This document shows, piece by piece, positions 45,622-54,167 of a stretch of DNA of 64,000 nt. The notes under the pieces were generated by a model that searched no databases, was not told the origin of the DNA, and saw only the letters and a program-made list of their open reading frames with translations. This DNA comes from Deinococcus deserti VCD115 (GTDB lineage Bacteria > Deinococcota > Deinococci > Deinococcales > Deinococcaceae), in assembly GCF_000020685.1 (NCBI RefSeq), contig NC_012526.1:2086001-2150000 (forward strand). Reading direction: 5' to 3'. Each line of letters opens with the position of its first letter. Position 1 is the stretch's first letter. A program made the translations under genes and the position numbers.

Positions 45622-45628
45622 ACACTTC

Positions 45629-45634
45629 ACAGTA
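45629..45634 (-). promoter_or_regulatory. leaderless-type -10 of the 44833-45621 gene
   Basis: TACTGT on the minus strand, seven bases before the ATG at 45621. Confidence 0.5.
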
Positions 45635-45681
45635 CGCGCCGTGTATGAAAGTCGTTGCATTGGACCCTGAGCAGGTGCAGT

Positions 45682-46231
45682 TCAGGCACGGAGCTCGTGA
45701 AACCGTTTGCTCAAAGCTTGCCAGGGCGCCAGCTGAAAATGGTTGTGTCCCAGCGGACTGGTACTGGGCAGCACCCAGACCTCAGCGCTTTCCAGAAGCT
45801 GAGTCTGAGGCCCATAGGGCAGTTGCCCGGTCGGAACCCGCAGTGTTTCGGAAGCGCCGCGCTTGCTGGTAAACGCCACGAGCTGTGGGCGATACCGGCG
45901 GACTTTGGCACGCAGTTCATGAGGTGCCCACGCTTCGCCAGGCAGCGCGGCGTCCACGCCGCTGTGGCGCTTGGCCACGTCGGTCAGTCCAATCCCGAAG
46001 GCAGGCAGCAGCGGGTATTCCCGGGGCACGAGCTGCCTGGGGGTCAGGCCCACCTCGTGCAGCGTTGCCCAGAATTTGTTCTTGGGGTTGGCGTAGTAGG
46101 CCTGCGCCCGTGCACTGATGCGGCTGGGAGCAGTCCCCACCAGCACCAGTGTCAGGCCTTCTTGGAGCACGTCAGGGACCAGGTACTCACCGCTGCCGGT
46201 CAGGTCAGGGACTGGCAACTCGAACAGCGGG

Positions 46232-46239
<8 letters not shown>
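45682..46239 (-). CDS. mug: mismatch-specific uracil/thymine DNA glycosylase Mug
   Basis: 185-residue base-excision glycosylase of UDG family 2, removing uracil (and related bases) opposite guanine. The first active-site loop reads LVGTAPSRISARAQAYYANP near residue 30, the D. radiodurans MUG version of the E. coli GINPG motif. FGIGLTDVAKRHSGVD near 75-90 includes the aspartate region that supplies the unusual catalytic Asp known from the D. radiodurans enzyme. SPLGHNHFQLAPW near 165 is the intercalation/His region. The ATG at 46239 overlaps the end of the oxidoreductase gene by 8 bp, so the two are co-translated. Confidence 0.92.
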
Positions 46240-46837
<598 letters not shown>

Positions 46838-46957
46838 TACACACCCGCCTGCCGGAGCAGGAGGTATGTAGCGGCCCAGAGTGCCTTAAGCTTTCAGATT
46901 CCTGCCCAGCGGTGGCTGGCCGGGACAGGCGTCCATTCCAAAGGGGACCATGTGGTG

Positions 46958-46963
46958 TAGAAT
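46958..46963 (+). promoter_or_regulatory. -10 box of the ParB-like gene
   Basis: TAGAAT preceded by TG. Transcription from about 46970 would give a leader of roughly 75 bases; no good -35 seen. Confidence 0.5.
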
Positions 46964-46973
46964 ATACACGAAG

Positions 46974-47037
46974 GCCGGGGTCCTCTATCCCCCCGACGCC
47001 GAAACCCCGGCTCTCCGCGCACAGGCGCGAAGGAGAG
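46974..47037 (+). promoter_or_regulatory. structured leader with Shine-Dalgarno-masking hairpin
   Basis: Two consecutive stems: 46974-46981 with 47004-47011 (8 bp), and CTCTCC (47011-47016) with GGAGAG (47032-47037), extended by GCGC/GCGC inside. The second stem covers most of the AAGGAG ribosome-binding site at 47030-47035. The stems share base 47011, so they may compete. Confidence 0.5.
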
Positions 47038-47044
47038 TCCGAGA

Positions 47045-47965
47045 ATGCAAGTTCACGACCAGGCACGCCATGAAGTCGAACGCGCACGTCACCTCAGTGA
47101 CCTGCGGGATCTGCTCGCTCTCGTGCGCCGTCAGCCCAACGAACTGCTTCCGTTTGACTGGGTGCGCCACCTCTGCCCGGAAAGCGAGCGCGCCCTTGGC
47201 GTGCAGACCATCGAGGTGGAGGACATCATCGGGTCGGTTGACCGCTACCGCGAATTCGACCGGCATTACCTGCCCAAGGAACCCCACCTTGACGAACGCT
47301 GGATCGGCGTGCGCGCCGCGCAGCTTCAGGGGCGCGAACTGCCACCTATCCAGGTGTACAAGGTAGGCGACAAGTACTTCGTCAAGGACGGCAACCACCG
47401 TACCAGCGTGGCGCGGCGGCAGGGACAGAAATACATCGAGGCCGACGTGATCGAACTCAGCGTGGCCTTCGCACCCGACGAAAATGACACCCTGCGCGAC
47501 CTGATCATCAAGGGCGAATACGCCCGGTTCCTGCGCAACACCCGCCTGCACGAGATCGTTCCCCACCACCGGCCAATCTGCTTTACCACCCCAGGCCGCT
47601 ACGAAAAACTGCTGGAGCACATCCGCACCCGCCAGTACTTTATGGACCGTAAGCCCGAACGTGCCGGGATGCCGCCGGTAACCTGGGAGGAGGCGGTGGA
47701 AAGCTGGTACCGGCGCCTGTACCTGCGGGTCGTGGAAAACCTGGAAACCCACGACGTCATGCGGCGTTTCCCCGGACGCACCGAAGCTGACCTGTACCTG
47801 TGGATCATGGACCACCGCTATTTCCTGAGCCAGAGGGATGGCCATGACGTCGGCAGTGAGGAAGCCACCATGGACTTCAGCGCCCGTCACGCGCCGCCCG
47901 TGTACAAGCGGGTCGGTCAGCGGGTCAGGCTGCTGCTGCGCGGTCAGCTGCGGCCAACCATGTAA
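47045..47965 (+). CDS. ParB/sulfiredoxin-fold protein with DUF4032-like C-terminus
   Basis: 306 residues. Residues about 55-140 form a ParB/Srx-like domain: LPPIQVYKVGDKYFVKDGNH near 105, then RTSVARRQG, where KDGNHR is the equivalent of the catalytic loop of the fold. The C-terminal half (about 180-280) contains VTWEEAVESWYRRLYLRVVE and YLWIMDHRYFLS, as in DUF4032-type proteins. No helix-turn-helix is obvious, so it is not a chromosome-partition ParB. The function is unknown. The ATG at 47045 has AAGGAG nine bases upstream, partly locked in a hairpin. Single gene with a terminator, convergent with pepA. Confidence 0.82.
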   Translation: MQVHDQARHEVERARHLSDLRDLLALVRRQPNELLPFDWVRHLCPESERALGVQTIEVEDIIGSVDRYREFDRHYLPKEPHLDERWIGVRAAQLQGRELPPIQVYKVGDKYFVKDGNHRTSVARRQGQKYIEADVIELSVAFAPDENDTLRDLIIKGEYARFLRNTRLHEIVPHHRPICFTTPGRYEKLLEHIRTRQYFMDRKPERAGMPPVTWEEAVESWYRRLYLRVVENLETHDVMRRFPGRTEADLYLWIMDHRYFLSQRDGHDVGSEEATMDFSARHAPPVYKRVGQRVRLLLRGQLRPTM

Positions 47966-47968
47966 GAA

Positions 47969-48003
47969 GGAGGGGGAACGCGTGCACATGCGTTCCCCCC
48001 TCC
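47969..48003. terminator. terminator between the ParB-like gene and pepA
   Basis: 13-bp stem (47969-47981 with 47990-48003, one bulged C) and an 8-base loop between convergent genes. Confidence 0.7.
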
Positions 48004-48013
48004 CAAGTGTGAA

Positions 48014-49372
48014 TTACTGAGGCTGGCCCAGAACGTACTCGACCAGGGTGCCCACACCCCAGCCCGTCGCCACGCCTTCTTTCTCGGCATTCCCGGCAAT
48101 GTCCAGATGCGCCCAGGGCCTTGTAACGAACTGCGAGAGAAACAGCGCCGCCTTGATGCTTGCACCGGCCGGGTTCAGGTCGCTGTTTTTCAGGTCAGCC
48201 ACGGTGTTTTTCTGGTAGGCCTTCAGGTAGGGCGCGTGCAGGGGCAGTTCCCAGATGTGCTCGCCTGCTTCATGCGCCGCGGCGCGCAGGCGGTCGGCCA
48301 GGGCGCGGTCGTTGGAAAACACTGCGGCGATGTCATTCCCCAGGGCGCTGATCTTGACGCCGGTCAGCGTCGCCACGTCCACGAGTTCAGTGGCCCCCTC
48401 GTCGCAGGCCACGGCCAGCGCGTCGCCCAGCACGAGGCGCCCTTCGGCGTCGGTGCTCACGATTTCTACCGTTTTGCCGTTGGCAGCGCGGTAGACGTCG
48501 CCCGGACGCATAGCATGGGGACCAACCATATTTTCGGCTGCCGCCACATAGGCGCGCACCTCGACGCCCTGCGGAATACGGTCCTTCAGGTCTGCCAGGG
48601 CCCGCATGGCCCCCAGCACGGCCCCTGCGCCGCCCATGTCGTTCTTCATGCCGTACATGCCCTGGGTGGTCTTGATGGAGTAGCCGCCCGTATCGAAGGT
48701 GATGCCCTTGCCGACCAGTGCCACGACGCGCGTGACCTCTCCACGCGCCGGCAGGGTCACGCGGATCAGGCGTGGCCCGGTCACACTACCGGCCGCCACG
48801 GCAGCCAGCAGTCCCATTCCCCGGGCCTCGATCTCCGCGCCGTCCCAGACGTCCACGTCCAGTCCAAACGCTTCCAGGAGGCGAGCCTCACGGGCCAGGG
48901 TCGCCGGGTTGATGACATTGGCCGGCGCGCTGACCAGTTCACGGGCCAGGCTCAGGCCAGCACTCAGAGCCTCCACCGCAGCCTGAGCCTCTGCCTTCAG
49001 GCCGGTCATCTCAAGGGTGGGAACTCTGGCCTGCTCCGCGTCGTCACCCTTGAAGCGGGTGTCCTGCCAGCCGGCTGCCAGCGCGGCGCTGGCCAGCGCC
49101 TGGGCATGGTCTGTGGGCGCGACCCGCACGGCCGTGACCTTGAGATCCCGGGCCAGTTTGGCGATGGCAGCCCCCAGTTCACGCGCCTGCGTGGTGTCCG
49201 ACGGCAGCAGTGCCAGGGCTTCGTCTCCCTGGGCCGTCCGCGCGGCCAGACGCACCTCACCGGGCTTCAGCCCCCGGGTCAGGCGCCCGGGGAACGCCTC
49301 GCCTGAAAACACCACCGACAGCTCTGAGTGCTCCACGTCACCGTGAAGCTCCGTTCCAGCATGAAGTTGCAT
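48014..49372 (-). CDS. pepA: leucyl aminopeptidase (M17)
   Basis: 452-residue hexameric two-metal aminopeptidase removing N-terminal residues from peptides. The M17 signature STDAEGRLVLGDAL (family NTDAEGR) is near residue 300. The metal-binding Lys and Asp are in LVGKGITFDTGGYSI near 225, and NDMGGAGAVLGAM is near 245. Residues 1-140 form the usual variable N-terminal domain. The start at 49372 is chosen because the preceding 85 codons of open frame run through the promoter region and the divergent Asp23 gene; a TTTACT box lies seven bases upstream. A second aminopeptidase (M42) is also in the window. Confidence 0.93.
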   Translation of the reverse strand: MQLHAGTELHGDVEHSELSVVFSGEAFPGRLTRGLKPGEVRLAARTAQGDEALALLPSDTTQARELGAAIAKLARDLKVTAVRVAPTDHAQALASAALAAGWQDTRFKGDDAEQARVPTLEMTGLKAEAQAAVEALSAGLSLARELVSAPANVINPATLAREARLLEAFGLDVDVWDGAEIEARGMGLLAAVAAGSVTGPRLIRVTLPARGEVTRVVALVGKGITFDTGGYSIKTTQGMYGMKNDMGGAGAVLGAMRALADLKDRIPQGVEVRAYVAAAENMVGPHAMRPGDVYRAANGKTVEIVSTDAEGRLVLGDALAVACDEGATELVDVATLTGVKISALGNDIAAVFSNDRALADRLRAAAHEAGEHIWELPLHAPYLKAYQKNTVADLKNSDLNPAGASIKAALFLSQFVTRPWAHLDIAGNAEKEGVATGWGVGTLVEYVLGQPQ

Positions 49373-49435
49373 GGTCTGCAGTAAAGCATGAAGGCGCCGG
49401 GCGCTGACTGTCCGGAGATCGGCAGACCCGTCACC

Positions 49436-49441
49436 TATACT
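49436..49441 (+). promoter_or_regulatory. leaderless-type -10 of the asp23-fakA operon
   Basis: TATACT, ten bases before a GTG at 49452. Confidence 0.55.
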
Positions 49442-49451
49442 CCAGGGTATT

Positions 49452-49784
49452 GTGAGTGGCTCTATACACATTACGGAGGCAGCTCTGGCCTCCCTGATTG
49501 GCCTGACGGCCCATGAGATTCCGGGCGTGGTCGGCATGGCTCCGGCCAACCTGAAAGAGGGCCTGTCGCGTGTGCTGGGCCGCGCCAACGCCAGTGACGG
49601 CGTGGTGATCGGCAAGGACAATGGCAAGTTTACGGCTGACCTCTATATCGTGGCGGCCTACGGCGTCAGTATTCCGACGGTGGCTCGCAACATCACCGAC
49701 CGGGTCGAGCACGTGGTCCGCACTCAGGCAGGCATCGAACTGGCTGCCACGCGTGTTCACGCGGTGGGAGTCCAGCGTGTCTGA
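49452..49784 (+). CDS. Asp23/Gls24 family protein
   Basis: 110 residues, a single Asp23/Gls24 (DUF322) domain. Begins SGSIHITEAALASLIGLTAH, then GVVGMAPANLKEG, and has the conserved VVAAYGVSIPTVARN near residue 65. Relatives include staphylococcal Asp23 and Bacillus YloU, linked to envelope stress. The start is GTG at 49452, supported by TATACT ten bases upstream. It overlaps the FakA-like gene by 8 bp, reproducing the yloU-yloV pair seen in Bacillus. A role in envelope or fatty-acid status sensing follows from that pairing and is not certain. Confidence 0.9.
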   Translation: MSGSIHITEAALASLIGLTAHEIPGVVGMAPANLKEGLSRVLGRANASDGVVIGKDNGKFTADLYIVAAYGVSIPTVARNITDRVEHVVRTQAGIELAATRVHAVGVQRV

Positions 49785-51387
49785 CGCCCAGACCCTGAAA
49801 CCCGCCGATCTGGCTCGCATGCTGCGCTACGCCACCGACTGGCTCGCGGTCTACCGCGAACAGGTCAACGCCCTCAACGTCTATCCCGTACCCGACGGCG
49901 ACACCGGCACCAACATGCACCTGACGATGCAGTCGGTGCGCCGTGAACTCGATACCTGTGATGAAAACAGCATGCCGGGAGTGGCCCGGGCCATCAGTTA
50001 CGGCGCCCTCCTGGGCGCACGCGGAAACAGCGGCGTCATTCTGTCGCAGCTGCTCAAGGGCTTTGCCGAGGTCATCCGTGACGCCCAGGAAATTGACGGC
50101 GCGCTGCTGAGCCAGGCGTTCCAGGCTGCACAGAAAACCGGTTACGGAGCCGTCATGAAGCCGGTGGAGGGGACCATTCTGACTGTGGCCCGCGGTGTGG
50201 CCGAAGGCGCTCTGCTGCAGCAGACCGGCACCCCCGCGCAGGTGCTGGAAAGCGCCCTGATCCGCGGCCAGGACCTGCTGGACCAGACGCCCGAGATGCT
50301 GCCGGCCCTCAAGCAGGCGGGCGTGATCGACAGCGGCGGTCAGGGGTACCTGTATATCGTGCAGGGCATGCTCGCCCAGTTACGCGGCGAGGCGCTGCCG
50401 CCAGCCCCGGAAATCACCAGCTACGCCCAGCAGCAGTTCGAAACCGAGGAATTCGGCTTCTGCACCGAATTTCTGATGAGCGACGCCACCAAGCCGATCG
50501 AGGAGATCCGCGAACTGGTCAGTCCGTTCGGAGACAGCCTGCTGGTGGTCGGCGCCGAGGGCTACGTCAAAGGCCACATCCACACCAACGAGCCCGACCA
50601 GCTGCTGGCTACCGTGGGCCGGCATGGACGCATGCTGAAAACCAAGGTCGAGGACATGAGCGAGCAGCACACCGAGATCCTGGGGATGGCCGGCGCCGCC
50701 GCCCGTGCCGAGGAGGAAGTCTCTCCTTCCGGGCTGGTGGCGGTGGCCAGCGGCTACGGGCTGGTCAAGCTGTTCCGCTCGCTGGGCGCGCGTATCGTCT
50801 CGGGTGGACAGACCGCCAATCCCAGCGTGCAGGACATCGTGGACGCCGTGAAGTCGGTAAGCGCCGAGAAGGTCGTGATCCTGCCCAACAATAAGAACGT
50901 CCTGATGGCCGCCGAGAAAGCCATGGAGCTGATGGACGGACGCGCCGTGGTCATCCCCACCCGCACGCTGGGGCAGGGCATCGGAGCGGCGCTGGCCTTC
51001 AGCCCCGACATACCTGCCGAGGACCTGCGCGAGGTCATGGAAGGTGCCTCGCGGGCCGTGACCACCTTTGAGGTGACCCGGGCCAGCCGCACCACCAGTA
51101 TCACCACAAAAACCGGCGTCACGCTGGCCATTGCAGAAGGTGACGTGATCGGTCTGCAGGATGATGAGCTGGTCCAGGCTGGCGGTTCGCCGGAGGACAG
51201 CGTGCTGGCGATGCTCAACCAGGGCTATAGCGGTCAGGAGATTGTGACTGTCTTTGGTGGTCCGCAAAAAACCCAGGAAGACCTGGACGCTCTCGTGGCG
51301 CGCATTCAGGAAGCCTTCCCGATGGTGGAGGTCGAAGCCCATGCCGGCGGACCGGACCTGTATGACTACCTGGTGACCCTGGAGTAA
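49777..51387 (+). CDS. fakA: FakA-like DAK2 domain protein (fatty acid kinase ATP-binding subunit)
   Basis: 536 residues. The N-terminal DAK2/DhaL kinase domain has NVYPVPDGDTGTNM near residue 35, with Asp residues that bind Mg-ATP, and GARGNSGVILSQLLKGFAE near 80. A middle domain and a C-terminal DAK1-like/DegV-like region (ILPNNKNVLMAAEKAMEL near 370) complete the YloV/FakA layout. FakA phosphorylates fatty acids held by a DegV-family FakB, and the acyl-phosphates enter phospholipid synthesis; no fakB lies nearby. The GTG start overlaps the Asp23 stop by 8 bp, so the two are coupled. Confidence 0.9.
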   Translation: MSDAQTLKPADLARMLRYATDWLAVYREQVNALNVYPVPDGDTGTNMHLTMQSVRRELDTCDENSMPGVARAISYGALLGARGNSGVILSQLLKGFAEVIRDAQEIDGALLSQAFQAAQKTGYGAVMKPVEGTILTVARGVAEGALLQQTGTPAQVLESALIRGQDLLDQTPEMLPALKQAGVIDSGGQGYLYIVQGMLAQLRGEALPPAPEITSYAQQQFETEEFGFCTEFLMSDATKPIEEIRELVSPFGDSLLVVGAEGYVKGHIHTNEPDQLLATVGRHGRMLKTKVEDMSEQHTEILGMAGAAARAEEEVSPSGLVAVASGYGLVKLFRSLGARIVSGGQTANPSVQDIVDAVKSVSAEKVVILPNNKNVLMAAEKAMELMDGRAVVIPTRTLGQGIGAALAFSPDIPAEDLREVMEGASRAVTTFEVTRASRTTSITTKTGVTLAIAEGDVIGLQDDELVQAGGSPEDSVLAMLNQGYSGQEIVTVFGGPQKTQEDLDALVARIQEAFPMVEVEAHAGGPDLYDYLVTLE

Positions 51388-51403
51388 ACCCACTGCCAGT
51401 TCG

Positions 51404-51433
51404 GGGGCCCGGTGCCAGGAGCGCCCGGGCCCC
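51404..51433 (+). terminator. terminator after fakA
   Basis: 9-bp stem (51404-51412 with 51425-51433), 12-base loop, followed by TCTTCTTATT. Confidence 0.8.
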
Positions 51434-51453
51434 TCTTCTTATTGGTCCTCTGG

Positions 51454-51459
51454 TAGCCT
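51454..51459 (+). promoter_or_regulatory. leaderless-type -10 of murF
   Basis: TAGCCT, six bases before the ATG at 51466, only 20 bases beyond the fakA terminator. Confidence 0.6.
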
Positions 51460-51465
51460 CGCGTC

Positions 51466-52767
51466 ATGCTCGACCCGCACGCAACGCTTCCCTTTGCTGC
51501 TGTTCCCCACCCGGAGGCCCGCCCGGCCCGGCGCCTCACCTGGGATTCGCGGGAGGCCTCCCCCGACGTGGCGTTTGTCGCTCTGCCCGGCGAGCGGATG
51601 CATGGAAACGCTTTTGTGGAAGCCGCCCTGGCCGCCGGCGCTCCGTTCGTCCTGACCGATCTGGACGTACCGCGCGCCCTGCGGGTTCCCAGCCAGGAAG
51701 AAAGTAACGCCAGGGACGCGCTGTTCGCCTGGGCCCGCCAGGAACGGGCGCGGAATTCACTGGTGGTCGGGATCACCGGCAGTGCGGGCAAGACCACCGC
51801 CAAAAGCTACGCGGCGGCGGCATTGGAAGCCCATTACATGCCGGTGTACAACACCATGCCGGCCATCGCCTGCTTTCTGATCGAGTACGGCGCCTCGGAC
51901 CGGCCTCTGGTGGTTGAAATGGGCATTGACCGCATCGGCGAAATGGCTGAGCTCGTTGATCTGGTCCGGCCGGATGTGGGCGTGGTCACGTCTATCGGGC
52001 CGGCGCACCTGGAGCAGCTCGGAAGCATTGAAGGTATCGCACGGGAAAAAGGCGTGATTCTGCAGGGCAGGCGCGCCTTGGTGGGAGCCCAGGCAGCGCC
52101 CTACTATTCCCAGAACCCAGGCGTGGAAAGCTACGGCTTCGGCAACGTAACCCATGCCGGTCAGGATCTGCAGGTCACGCCGGAAGGCGCAGGCTTTTCC
52201 TACGGCGGCGTGGACGTTGCTCTCCCGCTGGCCGCGCCGGTTCAGGCAGAAGCAGCGGTGCTGGGCATGGTGCTCGCGCAGCAAGCGGGAATTCCACTGG
52301 AGGCAGCGGCCAGCAGGCTGGCCCAGGTCAGCCTTCCCGGGGGCCGCTACCGGGTGCATCCGGGGCGTTACACGGTGATCGACGACGCGTACAACGCCTC
52401 TCCACTGGCGGTTCAGGCTGCCCTGGACGCGCTTGGTGCTCTGCCTGGACGGCGTATCAGCGTGCTTGGGCGCATGCTGGAACTGGGGCCGACCGAACGC
52501 GAACTGCATGCCCAGGTCGGCTCTTACGCCCGTGAGCGGGCCGACCTGACCTATGGTGTGGGCCCCTTTGCCGCCGAGCTGGGTGACCGGGCTTTTGCCA
52601 CGGTGCCGGAACTGCTCGGTGCGTTGACTGCTGAAGTCCGTGACGGCGACGTGGTGCTGATCAAGGCCAGCCGCGGTATCAGCTGGACACCTGAGCAGCG
52701 CGCCCAGGAAGGGGTGGGACTGGACGTGGTGGTCAATGCCCTGCTGCAGGCGCGCGACAACGGCTGA
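51466..52767 (+). CDS. murF: UDP-N-acetylmuramoyl-tripeptide--D-alanyl-D-alanine ligase MurF
   Basis: Cytoplasmic peptidoglycan ligase adding D-Ala-D-Ala to UDP-MurNAc-tripeptide with ATP. 433 residues, normal for MurF. The N-terminal domain has LTWDSREASPDVAFVALPGE near residue 20. The ATP P-loop GITGSAGKTTAKSYAA is near 102, and the central domain has EMGIDRIGEMAEL near 148 and TSIGPAHLEQLG near 175. The C-terminal ligase domain has VIDDAYNASPLAVQAALDAL near 305. It is not in a division/cell-wall cluster; neighbours are fakA and an unknown lipoprotein. The start is set by TAGCCT six bases upstream. Confidence 0.93.
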   Translation: MLDPHATLPFAAVPHPEARPARRLTWDSREASPDVAFVALPGERMHGNAFVEAALAAGAPFVLTDLDVPRALRVPSQEESNARDALFAWARQERARNSLVVGITGSAGKTTAKSYAAAALEAHYMPVYNTMPAIACFLIEYGASDRPLVVEMGIDRIGEMAELVDLVRPDVGVVTSIGPAHLEQLGSIEGIAREKGVILQGRRALVGAQAAPYYSQNPGVESYGFGNVTHAGQDLQVTPEGAGFSYGGVDVALPLAAPVQAEAAVLGMVLAQQAGIPLEAAASRLAQVSLPGGRYRVHPGRYTVIDDAYNASPLAVQAALDALGALPGRRISVLGRMLELGPTERELHAQVGSYARERADLTYGVGPFAAELGDRAFATVPELLGALTAEVRDGDVVLIKASRGISWTPEQRAQEGVGLDVVVNALLQARDNG

Positions 52768-53002
52768 GGCCGCTGCGGCCTGAAGGAATGGGTCGGGTGA
52801 CTGCACGCCAGTCTGGGCGCGCGACCTCTGGCCTGCAGAGCGGTGAACAACAGCCCTTCCCGTGAAGGTCCCTGCACGGCTGTCCATCTTTGCTCTTCAC
52901 GGAGGGCCGAAGCGCTTTCCCGGGTTCCTTCCTTTGCACGAGTCGGCTTTTCACGAGTCGGACCGCTGGCAAGCGCCTCACGCCGCTCAGTGCGCTTTGC
53001 CA

Positions 53003-53008
53003 GACAAT
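53003..53008 (+). promoter_or_regulatory. leaderless-type -10 of the lipoprotein gene
   Basis: GACAAT, six bases before the ATG at 53015; a TANNNT variant. Confidence 0.4.
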
Positions 53009-53014
53009 GGCCCC

Positions 53015-53791
53015 ATGCGCCGCTTTCTGCTTCCGGTCCTGTGCCTCCTGCCTCTGATGTCCTGTGCGCCTGCCGCAACCGGAGCCCTCTCCAGGGGCAC
53101 CACACCCGCAGCGGCGCCGGTCCGGCCAGCGGCAGACACGGCCTTCCGGGCAGCTTTCAGCAACGACGGCGTCGCGTGGGTTACGGCAGGACAGGCCTGT
53201 GTGGCCAGGGCGCCGTCGTTCCGAGCGGTCTGCCCGCGTCTGCCAGCAGTGACTGATGTCGCCTGGAACGGAGGTGAAGCCTGGGCAGCAGTACCGGCAG
53301 TCGGCGCTGTGGTTACCCTGGACGGTGCGCCGCGCAGTGTGCCGGTGGGCCGGGTGGTGACGCTCAGCGCCGGACGGGTTTACCGGGAAGACGGCAGCGC
53401 CACGACCTTTGCAGGCGCCGCTGCGCGGGGCGTCATGGGTGCCCCCACCCAGGCAGTCACCGACGGCCAGGGTGAAGACTATGTGCTGCTGAACGGTTCG
53501 CTACGCCGGGTCTCAGACGGTGTAGTACTTGAGCGGGTAGCGGGACCGTATCTTGTCGCGCTGCCCAGCGGGGCACGCACGCAGGAAGCGCCGGAAGTTG
53601 TGGGGCAGTTCGGTTCGTACCGCCTGGCCAACGGACGGTTAGAAGCACGAGATGCTCTGGGGCAGGTACGCCATGCCGTGCCGCACGGTCCCGGCCAGGT
53701 TGGTGTTGTGGGTCAATGGGTGGTTACGGTCAGCCCGGCCGGGACCGTGCGCCTGTTTGATACGCAGCTTGAGGAACGGTCACGGCTCTAG
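53015..53791 (+). CDS. lipoprotein of unknown function, beta-rich
   Basis: 258 residues. The lipoprotein signal is short (FLLPVLCLLPLMSC), with the acylated cysteine near residue 18. The mature protein is dominated by short beta-strand repeats such as GVAWVTAGQACVARAP, GEAWAAVPAVGAVVTLDG and GSYRLANGRLEARDA at roughly 40-residue spacing. This suggests a small beta-propeller-like or WD-like fold, but no family is recognised. The start at 53015 is preferred over an in-frame ATG at 52862, because the signal peptide begins there and GACAAT lies six bases upstream. It is monocistronic; the following 370 bases hold no gene. Confidence 0.7.
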   Translation: MRRFLLPVLCLLPLMSCAPAATGALSRGTTPAAAPVRPAADTAFRAAFSNDGVAWVTAGQACVARAPSFRAVCPRLPAVTDVAWNGGEAWAAVPAVGAVVTLDGAPRSVPVGRVVTLSAGRVYREDGSATTFAGAAARGVMGAPTQAVTDGQGEDYVLLNGSLRRVSDGVVLERVAGPYLVALPSGARTQEAPEVVGQFGSYRLANGRLEARDALGQVRHAVPHGPGQVGVVGQWVVTVSPAGTVRLFDTQLEERSRL

Positions 53792-54137
53792 ACAGGAAGA
53801 GCACAGCCAGCCTCGTCTTATCCGCCCGACAGGACAACTCAGGCAGAAGATAGATCCTTCTGCCAATTTGTCGCGGCACCGTTCATCCGGCGTCGATGGC
53901 CACGTCTGCGCTGCGGAGCTCGACATTATGACTTCTTGAGCCTGTTTCTAATTTTGGCTTACGCCTTCTCTATCAAGTCAAAGTGGACTTCAAAAGCCTG
54001 TCAGGGTCAATTTCCGGGCGTGTCAGAATTCCGTGTGGGCATGAATGTTTGCATAGACGGCAGCTGAGCTATTGCCTATGCTAACCGGACTTTCAGCTTG
54101 CCTTCCCGCCATTCTTGATTTCCACCGGATGAGTGAA
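53792..54137. other. intergenic region before pilM
   Basis: About 350 bases, less GC-rich towards pilM, with no gene recognised. The pilM promoter lies at its right end. Confidence 0.45.
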
Positions 54138-54146
54138 TGCTAAAAT
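54138..54146 (+). promoter_or_regulatory. extended -10 promoter of the pil operon
   Basis: TGCTAAAAT, an extended -10 (TGN plus TAAAAT). It gives a leader of about 15 bases that carries GGAGGG before the ATG at 54168. No good -35 at normal spacing. Confidence 0.65.
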
Positions 54147-54167
54147 CATGCTGATCCTGGAGGGACA

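Noticed and set aside
52764..52780. Small GGCCG/CGGCC hairpin at the end of murF as a terminator
   Set aside because: Six-bp stem with a 3-base loop and no T-run; too weak to call.
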